From Nitrospirota bacterium (lineage in GTDB: Bacteria; Nitrospirota; Thermodesulfovibrionia; Thermodesulfovibrionales; SM23-35), in the NCBI GenBank assembly GCA_016212245.1, contig JACRGU010000061.1, forward strand, positions 1 to 9,552: a stretch of 9,552 nt of DNA. Reading direction: 5' to 3'. Of the stretch, positions 1 through 6,714 are shown piece after piece (the first letter of the stretch is position 1; each line of letters starts with the position of its first letter). The translations under genes were made by a program, and so were the position numbers. Under the pieces are notes generated by a model. That model worked only from the letters and a program-made list of their open reading frames with translations. It did no database searches and was not told the origin of the DNA.

Positions 1-563
<563 letters not shown>

Positions 564-614
564 TTTGAATATAAAAGGTATGCTACGCACTTTTTAGCTT
601 TCAGGGCCGAGAAA

Positions 615-627
615 AGCAGTGAGCAGT

Positions 628-628
<1 letters not shown>
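615..628 (+). repeat. Two-copy heptamer repeat before tRNA-Ile
   Basis: AGCAGTG occurs twice in exact tandem; its last base is the first base of tRNA-Ile. Two copies alone could be chance. It is listed because the 7-bp period recurs in five longer arrays in this window. Confidence 0.45.
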
Positions 629-704
<76 letters not shown>

Positions 705-706
705 GT

Positions 707-782
707 GGGGGTGTAGCTCAGCTGGGAGAGCGCCTGCTTTGCAAGCAGGAGGTCATCGGTTCGATCCCGTTCACCTCCACCA
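707..782 (+). tRNA. alaT: tRNA-Ala (anticodon TGC)
   Basis: This is a 76-nt cloverleaf two bases after tRNA-Ile. The acceptor GGGGGTG pairs with CACCTCC (one G-U), followed by A and an encoded CCA (780-782). The anticodon stem CCTGC/GCAGG encloses TTTGCAA, giving anticodon TGC at 740-742. In ordinary operons 23S rRNA would follow; here it does not. Confidence 0.98.
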
Positions 783-783
783 A

Positions 784-808
784 CCAATTTTGCCGTGGGC
801 AAAATTGG
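784..808 (+). repeat. Perfect mini-hairpin, left of the heptamer array
   Basis: CCAATTTTGCC and GGCAAAATTGG are perfectly complementary 11-bp arms around a 3-nt GTG loop. It begins two bases after the tRNA-Ala CCA and directly abuts the heptamer array at 809. There is no T-tract, so it is not a normal terminator. It could be an RNA-processing stem of the rRNA precursor or one end of a small repeat element. Confidence 0.75.
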
Positions 809-836
809 AGTGATTAGTGAATAGTTAAAAGTGATT
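809..836 (+). repeat. Heptamer tandem array (4 x 7 bp), tRNA-Ala to 5S spacer
   Basis: Four successive 7-mers fit the consensus AGTGAWT. The first and fourth are AGTGATT, the second is AGTGAAT and the third has drifted to AGTTAAA. The array is flanked immediately by two perfect mini-hairpins (784-808 and 838-860). It occupies the position where 23S rRNA is expected. Confidence 0.75.
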
Positions 837-837
837 T

Positions 838-860
838 CGGAATTTGCAAAGCAAATTCCG
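838..860 (+). repeat. Perfect mini-hairpin, right of the heptamer array
   Basis: CGGAATTTGC and GCAAATTCCG are perfectly complementary 10-bp arms around an AAA loop. Its inner part (AATTTGC/GCAAATT) resembles that of the hairpin at 784-808 (AATTTTGCC/GGCAAAATT), so the two may be related units bracketing the array. No T-tract follows. Confidence 0.75.
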
Positions 861-896
861 TTTATGATACTATTAGCTCAGGATTTAGAATGAGGT

Positions 897-1014
<118 letters not shown>

Positions 1015-1023
1015 TAAGATTGG

Positions 1024-1058
1024 AAAGGCTCAGAGTTAAAACTCAGGGCCTTTTTTTT
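1024..1058 (+). terminator. Rho-independent terminator of the rRNA operon
   Basis: A 13-position stem (1024-1036 with 1041-1053; one G-U, one A-A mismatch) closes on a TAAA loop, and eight T's run from 1051 to 1058. It lies just past 5S and fits the end of the + strand transcript. Its mirror on the - strand lacks a good U-tract. Confidence 0.9.
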
Positions 1059-1082
1059 ATAAAAACAGGTAACAGAAGGGGG

Positions 1083-1109
1083 GGAGGGGCTTCCTTTGGA
1101 AGCCCCTCT
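1083..1109 (-). terminator. Strong GC-rich hairpin 3' of ftsZ, possible terminator
   Basis: An uninterrupted stem of about 11-12 bp (GAGGGGCTTCC with GGAAGCCCCTC) encloses a TTT loop, about 50 bases beyond the ftsZ stop codon and between two converging transcripts. On the - strand it is followed by a C-run and only later by TTTTT (about 1061-1065). It is therefore not a textbook intrinsic terminator, though it could block read-through or stabilise the 3' end of the dcw mRNA. The remaining bases of the 1015-1158 gap show no gene. Confidence 0.55.
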
Positions 1110-1158
1110 GTGGAGGGAAGCTTAAAACCCTAATAATGGTGTTAGCATTCCCTGATGA

Positions 1159-2316
1159 TTAAATTTCTCTTTGGTGTGACTTCCTCAAAAACGTTGGTAT
1201 ATCAATGGGGTCTTCATATGGCATAAGGTCTGTTGACATTACATCTATTCCGTAATCTGTTCTCAGAGTTTTTGCAAGAACCCTGTCCGCTCCTTTAAAG
1301 CTTGCTGGCTCCCTGAAAGGTGTCCACTTCTTTATCCGTGGCAGTTCTATCTTCTCTTTATGTTCATCAAAGCCTGTTGCAATCACAGTAACGCTCACCT
1401 CATCAGTTATATCAGGGTTTATCACTGCACCGAATATTATATTTACATCCTCGTGTGCAGAGTCATAGATAAGAGAGGTCGCATCTTGCACATCGCTCAA
1501 TGAGAGTTCAAGGCCACCTGTAATATTGATGAGGATACCTTTTGCCCCTTCAATTGAGGAGTCCTCGAGAAGGGGATTTGATATAGCCTTTCTGGCTGCA
1601 TCGAGTGCTCCTCCTTCTCCTTTGCTTGATCCGGAGCCCATGAGAGCACGTCCCATATTCTCCATAATTGTCTTAATGTCTGCAAAGTCAACATTGATCA
1701 GGCCTGGGATCAGGATGATGTCAGATATCCCCTGTACTGCATGTCTCAGGACATTATTAGCCACAGCAAAGGATTTAAGCATAGGAGTCCCTTTTTCAAC
1801 AACAAGGCTGATTTTATCATTCGGGATGACGATAAGGGTATCAACATATTTCTTCAGTTCCTTAATGCCCTCCTCTGCATTAATTGACCTCTTTTTCCCT
1901 TCATAGAAAAATGGCTTTGTGATAACTGCAACTGTAAGGGCCCCGAGTTCTCTTGCGATACCTGTAATCACAGGTGCAGCACCTGTACCTGTACCTCCAC
2001 CCATACCAGCAGTTATGAAAACCATATCAGAGCCCTCAAGGCATTCAACGATTGCTGCTCTGTCTTCAAGGGCTGCAGCCCTTCCGATCTCTGGGTTTGA
2101 GCCTGCCCCTAACCCTTTTGTAAGGGTGGCACCTATTTGTACCCTGGTAGGCGCAAGAGAGGTTTCGAGAACCTGCATGTCTGTATTAACAGCTATAAAA
2201 TCAACTCCCTGGAGGTTAGATGCTATCATATTATTGACCGCATTTCCCCCACCACCTCCTAAACCCATAACTCTTATTTTTGCTACCTGTCCTTTTACTT
2301 CTTCAATCTCGAACAT
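1159..2316 (-). CDS. ftsZ: Cell division protein FtsZ
   Basis: FtsZ is the tubulin-like GTPase that polymerises into the cytoplasmic Z ring. At 385 aa it is of normal length. The N-terminal GTP-binding domain has GLGGGGGNAVNNM (18-30), NTD (44-46), GAGSNPEIG (70-78) and the tubulin signature GGGTGTG (106-112). The T7 synergy segment NVDFAD (208-213) supplies the acidic residues that complete the GTPase site across the subunit interface. After the core (about residue 318) comes a linker of roughly 50 residues, not rich in Q or P. The conserved C-terminal peptide DIPTFLRK (372-379) is the docking site for FtsA and other partners. The ATG start has the best ribosome site in the cluster. It is the last gene of the dcw operon, 11 bp after ftsA, and runs toward the rRNA operon. 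Confidence 0.99.
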   Translation of the reverse strand: MFEIEEVKGQVAKIRVMGLGGGGGNAVNNMIASNLQGVDFIAVNTDMQVLETSLAPTRVQIGATLTKGLGAGSNPEIGRAAALEDRAAIVECLEGSDMVFITAGMGGGTGTGAAPVITGIARELGALTVAVITKPFFYEGKKRSINAEEGIKELKKYVDTLIVIPNDKISLVVEKGTPMLKSFAVANNVLRHAVQGISDIILIPGLINVDFADIKTIMENMGRALMGSGSSKGEGGALDAARKAISNPLLEDSSIEGAKGILINITGGLELSLSDVQDATSLIYDSAHEDVNIIFGAVINPDITDEVSVTVIATGFDEHKEKIELPRIKKWTPFREPASFKGADRVLAKTLRTDYGIDVMSTDLMPYEDPIDIPTFLRKSHQREI

Positions 2317-2320
2317 AAAT

Positions 2321-2327
2321 ACCTCCT
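2321..2327 (-). promoter_or_regulatory. Perfect Shine-Dalgarno of ftsZ
   Basis: On the - strand AGGAGGT lies four bases before the ftsZ ATG and immediately follows the ftsA TAA stop (2328-2330). It matches the 16S anti-SD exactly. The other genes here have weaker or no visible sites, consistent with FtsZ being made in excess over FtsA and FtsQ. Confidence 0.85.
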
Positions 2328-3557
2328 TTATCTAAATATTCCCATTACCCAACCTTTCATCCTTCCGAATATCCCTGTAAATAAATCTGGTAAGAATACT
2401 CTGTTTGATTCAGTTTCAGAGCCATAAAGTACAAGGCCCACACCTGTTGCGTATATTGGACTGTTTATATCGCCCTCGAGAGGCGAGATGAGTCTTTTTC
2501 CTCCGTTTTCGGGAACACCTGTCCTGACAGGAAGGCCAAGTATTGTCTCAGTCATTCTGTCAAGACCATTAAGCAGAGAGGCGCCTCCTGTAAGTACAAC
2601 ACCAGATGCTGCAATATCGTATCCTGAACAGGCATTCAATTCTCCTTTTATTAACTCTAATAGTTCTTCACACCTCGGCTGTATAATCTCTGATAAATAT
2701 CTGCGCGGTATTCTTCTCAACTGCCCCCCTATCTGAGATATATCTATCTCTTCGGACTCACTTACCATGCCTGCTGCAGCAGAGCCAAAACTCTTTTTAA
2801 TCCTTTCAGCCTCGGACACAGGAATCCTGAGGCCAACTGCCACATCACTTGTTAAATGGTTTCCTCCAATCGCAAGGACTGATGTATGCCGTAGCCAGCC
2901 ATCTTTATACAGGACTATATCTGTAGTACCGCCCCCCATATCAATAAGTGCAACACCGAGTTCCTTCTCATCATGTGTTAGAGTTGCCTCTGCTGATGCA
3001 AGTGGTTCGAAGACTATGTCAATGACTTCAAGCCCTGCCTTCTCACAACACTTAAGAAGGTTCTGAACAGATGTCACTGTACCTGTGATTATATGAACCT
3101 TCACCTCAAGCCTTCCCCCTATCATTCCAGTGGGGTCCCTGATTCCGTCCTGTCCGTCCAGTATAAATTCTGTTGGGATTACATGAAGGACTTCCCTATC
3201 GAGAGGCACATACACAGCCTTTGCTGAATCTATTACACGCTCAATATCCAGAGGTGTAACCTCTTTACCTTTTATGCCTGTAGCTCCGTAACTCTTAAAT
3301 CCCTTAATGTGTCCACCTGCAATACCAACATATACAGCCCTTATTTCGACCCCTGCACGTGATTCAGCCTCTTCCACCGCTTCCCTTACGGACTCCACAG
3401 TGGATTCTATACTTATGACCACGCCTTTCCTCATGCCTGTTGATGGGAATGTGCCGACTGCAAGTATGTCTATACCCTCATCTGTCACTTCTCCAACAAC
3501 AACGCAGATCTTCGTAGTCCCAACATCAAGGCCAACGACTATACTTTCGCTGTTCAC
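2328..3557 (-). CDS. ftsA: Cell division protein FtsA
   Basis: FtsA is an actin-like ATPase that tethers FtsZ to the membrane and signals to later divisome proteins. It has 409 aa, normal for the family. The phosphate-1 motif is GLDVGTTKICVVVGE (9-23), the phosphate-2 motif is LIDMGGGTTDIV (204-215) and the adenosine motif is GVVLTGGASLLNG (319-331). The SHS2/1C subdomain typical of FtsA falls between them at about 85-165. The last residues, FTGIFGRMKGWVMGIFR (393-409), form the amphipathic membrane-targeting helix. The start is GTG at 3557, supported by an AAGAGGT site about seven bases upstream and by a 4-bp GTGA overlap with the ftsQ stop, which suggests translational coupling. FtsZ follows after 11 bp. 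Confidence 0.98.
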   Translation of the reverse strand: MNSESIVVGLDVGTTKICVVVGEVTDEGIDILAVGTFPSTGMRKGVVISIESTVESVREAVEEAESRAGVEIRAVYVGIAGGHIKGFKSYGATGIKGKEVTPLDIERVIDSAKAVYVPLDREVLHVIPTEFILDGQDGIRDPTGMIGGRLEVKVHIITGTVTSVQNLLKCCEKAGLEVIDIVFEPLASAEATLTHDEKELGVALIDMGGGTTDIVLYKDGWLRHTSVLAIGGNHLTSDVAVGLRIPVSEAERIKKSFGSAAAGMVSESEEIDISQIGGQLRRIPRRYLSEIIQPRCEELLELIKGELNACSGYDIAASGVVLTGGASLLNGLDRMTETILGLPVRTGVPENGGKRLISPLEGDINSPIYATGVGLVLYGSETESNRVFLPDLFTGIFGRMKGWVMGIFR

Positions 3558-4258
3558 TTAACAACCTCTTTTATCGGTTTCAATATCACCCTGTTTGCAA
3601 ATCTTAGGTCTATGTAATCAACAGCGGTATTCCTCCTCTTTATCTCGTCCTCCAGCTCAATCAGCCTTTCAAGTTTTTCTTGATATCCACCAGCCCCTAC
3701 CTTCACAATAATCCCATCAATACTTATTGCAAGCTCCTGAGGCCTCTGTGCATTTATCTCAATATGGTCTTTCCCTAATAAAAGCCCTTTGCCCTTCATT
3801 ACGTTTATAAGATTAAGGGCTTCAGAAAAACCCCCCCTTTCTTTAAACGGATCCCCTGTGATTATCGGGAGAAAAGGTACTGCCTCATCCTTAAGCTCTT
3901 CAAGAAGTTTGCCGTTGTCGTCTATCAGGAAGAGATGGCCATTCATGTCAAGAAGCGCAAGTGGCACCGCCTCCTCTATCACTACTGATAGTGTCTCAGG
4001 AAATTCTTTTCTCAGACTCACAGATCTTATCCATGGGGATTTAAGCAACCTTTGACTTACCTCTTTACTTGAAATCGTAATCAGTCCTTCACCTCCATAA
4101 AGGCCAGCGAGTATCTTGAGTTCATCGTCTGTTAGATGTTTGTTCCCACTAAATACAAAATGTTTAATCGGGAATACTGATCTTATTGTGCCTGAAATAT
4201 AAACAGATACGGTTATTATAAGTGCAGAGACAAGTAGAAAAATAACGACCCTACGCAT
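3554..4258 (-). CDS. ftsQ: Cell division protein FtsQ (DivIB family)
   Basis: FtsQ is a bitopic membrane protein that recruits FtsB/FtsL and late divisome components. At 234 aa it is at the short end for the family. It has a basic N-terminus, one transmembrane segment (about 4-24), then an extracytoplasmic POTRA domain (about 29-98) containing FPIKHFVFSGNKHLTDDEL. A beta domain follows, and YIDLRFANRVILKP (215-228) near the end is typical of FtsQ. Identification rests on this architecture plus its place between murB and ftsA. The start ATG at 4258 overlaps the murB stop by 8 bp, and its stop overlaps ftsA by 4 bp. The cytoplasmic tail is only a few residues long. Confidence 0.94.
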   Translation of the reverse strand: MRRVVIFLLVSALIITVSVYISGTIRSVFPIKHFVFSGNKHLTDDELKILAGLYGGEGLITISSKEVSQRLLKSPWIRSVSLRKEFPETLSVVIEEAVPLALLDMNGHLFLIDDNGKLLEELKDEAVPFLPIITGDPFKERGGFSEALNLINVMKGKGLLLGKDHIEINAQRPQELAISIDGIIVKVGAGGYQEKLERLIELEDEIKRRNTAVDYIDLRFANRVILKPIKEVVK

Positions 4259-5174
4259 CTCTTCCTATTATCCTTATCTCAGGTTCAAGCACAATCCCGA
4301 ATTTCTCCTTGACCCTTAAAGCAACCTTTTCCATCAGCCTGATAAAGTCTGATGCCTTTGCCTCTCCTTTATTTATGAAAAAATTTGCATGAAGGTTGCT
4401 CACCTCAACGTCACCAATCCTCATACCTTTGCAGCCTGCTTCGTCTATCAATTTGCCTGCAGATAAACCATCAGGATTTTTAAATACACATCCAGCAGAT
4501 GGTGCTGAAATTGGCTGCCTCTTACGCTTCTCTTTTAAGAAACTATCTACCCTTGCTGAAACATCCTCCTTCTTATCCTTCATGAGCCGTATCTCCGCAC
4601 TGAGAAGGAGTTCAGCCGGCGAGATACCCGATCTCCTGTATCCAAAGTCAATATCTTCTGCCTTGAACCTTTCGAGCCTACCTTCGGCATCTATCATCCA
4701 GACTGAAATGAGCACAGCCTTCATCTCATAGCCGAATGCACCTGCATTGCCACATACTGCTCCACCAACAGTGCCAGGAATACCTGTAAGACCCTCAATC
4801 CCTGAATAACCATTCCATTTTGAAAAGTTCACAAGCCCCTGAAGCGGTGTTCCTGCCTCGACAGATAAATCCACATACTTGTTGTCTTCTCTTATAACCT
4901 CAATCCGTTTAAAAGACTTGAATGATATAACAACCCCTTCTATGCCTCCATCTTTCACTAAGATATTTGTTCCACCGCCGAGAGGAAAATACGGTATCTG
5001 CATCTTTTTAAAGTTAACCTGCAAATTTCTGAGCGAAAGAGGGTCTTGAGGTATGACAAAAACATCTGCAGGTCCTCCTATCCTTAGTGAGGTATGATTC
5101 TTCATCGGCTCCATAAATCTGAACTCGCCCTCAAAAACTCCTTTAGAGAATATATATCTCCATTCTTCTTTCAT
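4251..5174 (-). CDS. murB: UDP-N-acetylenolpyruvoylglucosamine reductase MurB (type II)
   Basis: MurB is the FAD- and NADPH-dependent cytoplasmic enzyme that reduces enolpyruvyl-UDP-GlcNAc to UDP-MurNAc. FAD-binding motifs are RIGGPAD (31-37), LGGGTNILV (65-73) and GIPGTVGGA (131-139). Substrate and catalytic parts are YRRSG (179-183), SAGCVFKNP (226-234) and LEPEIRIIG (296-304). The layout matches short type II MurB. The residue usually serine in the SAGSVF-type motif, the proton donor in E. coli MurB, is cysteine here (229). I chose ATG 5174 (307 aa). A TTG at 5192 would add six residues; neither start has a clear ribosome site, so the start is uncertain. Upstream lies a 9-bp repeat block. 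The gene overlaps ftsQ by 8 bp, with no ddl between. Confidence 0.96.
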   Translation of the reverse strand: MKEEWRYIFSKGVFEGEFRFMEPMKNHTSLRIGGPADVFVIPQDPLSLRNLQVNFKKMQIPYFPLGGGTNILVKDGGIEGVVISFKSFKRIEVIREDNKYVDLSVEAGTPLQGLVNFSKWNGYSGIEGLTGIPGTVGGAVCGNAGAFGYEMKAVLISVWMIDAEGRLERFKAEDIDFGYRRSGISPAELLLSAEIRLMKDKKEDVSARVDSFLKEKRKRQPISAPSAGCVFKNPDGLSAGKLIDEAGCKGMRIGDVEVSNLHANFFINKGEAKASDFIRLMEKVALRVKEKFGIVLEPEIRIIGRDA

Positions 5175-5201
5175 CGTGAACTTCGTTTTCAATGTAATTT
5201 G

Positions 5202-5283
5202 TTTCTTGTGTTCATTGAGTTTCTGGAGTTTATTGAGTTTTTTAACCCAATAAACCGTGTAAACTCAAGAAACTGTGTAAACC
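5202..5283 (-). repeat. Inverted pair of 9-bp tandem repeat blocks between murC and murB
   Basis: On the + strand, 5202-5237 is four 9-mers of the type TTTATTGAG (some drifted). 5248-5283 is four 9-mers of the complementary type CAATAAACC/CAAGAAACT/GTGTAAACY. The blocks run outward from a T-rich centre. The inner units form a stem, 5228-5239 with 5244-5255 (one mismatch, TTTT loop). The block fills most of the 105-124 bp spacer and lies just upstream of the poorly marked murB start. It lacks a U-tract, so it does not look like a terminator. It could affect mRNA processing or murB translation, or be selfish repeat DNA. Confidence 0.75.
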
Positions 5284-5296
5284 TATATCTTTAAAT

Positions 5297-5317
5297 TTTC
5301 AACTTTCAACTTTTAAC
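5297..5317 (-). repeat. Heptamer array (3 x 7 bp) covering the murC stop
   Basis: On the - strand, GTTAAAA is followed by two exact copies of GTTGAAA. The array encodes the last residues of MurC (LKVES), and the TGA stop at 5299-5301 falls inside it. The gene end thus appears to be written in repeat sequence. Confidence 0.65.
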
Positions 5318-6714
5318 CTTCTAAGAATTTCATCTCCTATCTTCCATACATCTCCAGCACCAAGCGTAAGCAGTACATCACCCTCACGTATATTTGAGAT
5401 AATATGTCCTATCGCATCTTCCCTATCTTTCATATACACAACACTTTTATGACCTGCTTTTTTAATCCTTTCACACAAGGTTGCTGAGCTTACGCCTTCT
5501 ATAGGTTTCTCTCCTGCAGAATAAATATCCAGAAGGATGAGAGAATCTGCATCCTTGAATGAAAAAGAAAATTCCTCCATCAGGTCTCTTGTCCTCGTAT
5601 ATCTGTGAGGCTGGAAAATGACAAATAATCTTCCATATCTCTTTGCTCTTTGCTCTTTGCCCTTTGCCCTATTTAAAACTCCTTCCTTCGCTGCCCTTAG
5701 GGTTGCCTCTACCTCTGTGGGGTGGTGACCGTAATCATCGAATACCTTTATGTCTCCAACTTCCCCCTTGAGCTCAAACCTCCTCTGTATACCGCTGAAA
5801 CCCTTCAATGCATCTTTTATCCTTGATACATCCATCTGGAGTTCTAATGCTACCCCGATACTCGCAAGGCTATTAAGGACATTATGTATTCCTATGACAG
5901 GAAGAATAAAAATTCCAATGTTTTCTCCTTTATGCATCACATCAAAACTCATTGACATAAACCCCCTTTTTATATTTATTGCACAAAGCTCCGCATCCTG
6001 AGAAAGTCCATAAGTGATATATCTTCGGTGGATAGATGGTAAGAGTTCACGGAGATACCCGTTCTCAATGCACACTATTGATGCACCATAAAATGGGACC
6101 TTATTCATGAAAGATAGAAATGCCTCTTTCAATGAATCCATTGTCTTGAAGAAATCCATGTGTTCCCTGTCTATATTTGTGACAACTGCAATAGTTGGAG
6201 AGAGTTTCAGGAATGAACCGTCACTCTCATCAGCCTCTGCAACAAGAAATTCTCCCTCACCAAGCCTTGCATTACTACCTAACCCCTTAAGTCTTCCACC
6301 AATAACAACTGTAGGGTCAAAACCTCCATGTGCGAGGATTGTGGATATTAATGAGGTTGTGGTCGTCTTGCCATGGGCACCTGCAACAAGTATCCCGTAT
6401 TTCAGTCTTGCCAGCTCTGCGAGCATTTCTGCACGCGGAATTACAGGTATAGATCTTCTCTCTGCCTCAAGCACCTCAGGGTTATTACCCGGGACCCCTG
6501 AGGATACAACCACTACATGGGCATTGTCTATATTCTCTGCCTTATGGCCTATATATACCCTTATGCCTAATTCTCTCAATCTCCTTGTTGTCCCTGAATC
6601 CCTTAAATCCGAGCCTGTAACCTCATAGCCGAGGTTGTGAAGAACCTCTGCGATACCTGACATCCCTATGCCACCTACTCCAACAAAATGTATTACCCTG
6701 TATCTCTCAAACAC
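5299..6714 (-). CDS. murC: UDP-N-acetylmuramate--L-alanine ligase MurC
   Basis: MurC is the cytoplasmic ATP-dependent ligase that adds L-Ala to UDP-MurNAc, the first amino acid of the stem peptide. It has 471 aa. The N-terminal UDP-binding domain starts IHFVGVGGIGMSGIAEVL (8-25). The ATP P-loop AGAHGKTTTT is at 111-120, EADESDGSF at 160-168 and NIDREHMDFF at 180-189. The C-terminal domain has GIQRRFELKG (308-317), DDYGHHPTEV (326-335), FQPHRYTRT (367-375) and DIYSAGEKPI (396-405). The start is GTG at 6714, preceded by AAAGGAGAGG and sharing one base with the murG TAG stop. Residues 348-361 look like extra sequence compared with relatives and are encoded by a 7-bp repeat array (5639-5670). The C-terminus is also repeat-encoded. 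All catalytic motifs are intact, so the enzyme is probably active. Confidence 0.98.
   Translation of the reverse strand: MFERYRVIHFVGVGGIGMSGIAEVLHNLGYEVTGSDLRDSGTTRRLRELGIRVYIGHKAENIDNAHVVVVSSGVPGNNPEVLEAERRSIPVIPRAEMLAELARLKYGILVAGAHGKTTTTSLISTILAHGGFDPTVVIGGRLKGLGSNARLGEGEFLVAEADESDGSFLKLSPTIAVVTNIDREHMDFFKTMDSLKEAFLSFMNKVPFYGASIVCIENGYLRELLPSIHRRYITYGLSQDAELCAINIKRGFMSMSFDVMHKGENIGIFILPVIGIHNVLNSLASIGVALELQMDVSRIKDALKGFSGIQRRFELKGEVGDIKVFDDYGHHPTEVEATLRAAKEGVLNRAKGKEQRAKRYGRLFVIFQPHRYTRTRDLMEEFSFSFKDADSLILLDIYSAGEKPIEGVSSATLCERIKKAGHKSVVYMKDREDAIGHIISNIREGDVLLTLGAGDVWKIGDEILRRLKVES
5639..5670 (-). repeat. Heptamer array (about 4.5 x 7 bp) inside murC
   Basis: On the + strand CTCTTTG occurs three times exactly, then CCCTTTG, then a partial CCCT; on the coding strand the word is GGGCAAA or GAGCAAA. 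It encodes a basic, Q/K/R-rich run (residues about 349-359) between the DDYGHHPTEV helix and the strand before FQPHRYTRT, where most MurC proteins have a short loop. The reading frame is kept. The array belongs to the same 7-bp class as the spacer arrays. Confidence 0.8.

Noticed and set aside
809..836. Heptamer array read as a CRISPR array or origin iterons
   Set aside because: Repeat units are 7 bp with no spacers, and no cas, dnaA or plasmid rep gene is present; they are simple tandem repeats.
784..860. Mini-hairpins as terminators ending transcription before 5S
   Set aside because: Neither stem is followed by a T-tract on the + strand, and a clear terminator lies after 5S.
1526..2335. 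Long + strand open frames opposite ftsZ (126 and 138 codons)
   Set aside because: They mirror the strongly coding - strand, have no recognisable domain and no ribosome site; ftsZ accounts for the region.
3542..3559. AGTGAAC followed by AGCGAAA at the ftsA start as a further heptamer array
   Set aside because: Only two imperfect copies, within coding sequence; possible by chance, so not listed as a repeat.
6107..6628. A 173-codon + strand open frame opposite murC
   Set aside because: Antisense to well-conserved murC motifs, low-complexity Ser/Leu/Pro composition and no visible start signal; treated as a shadow.
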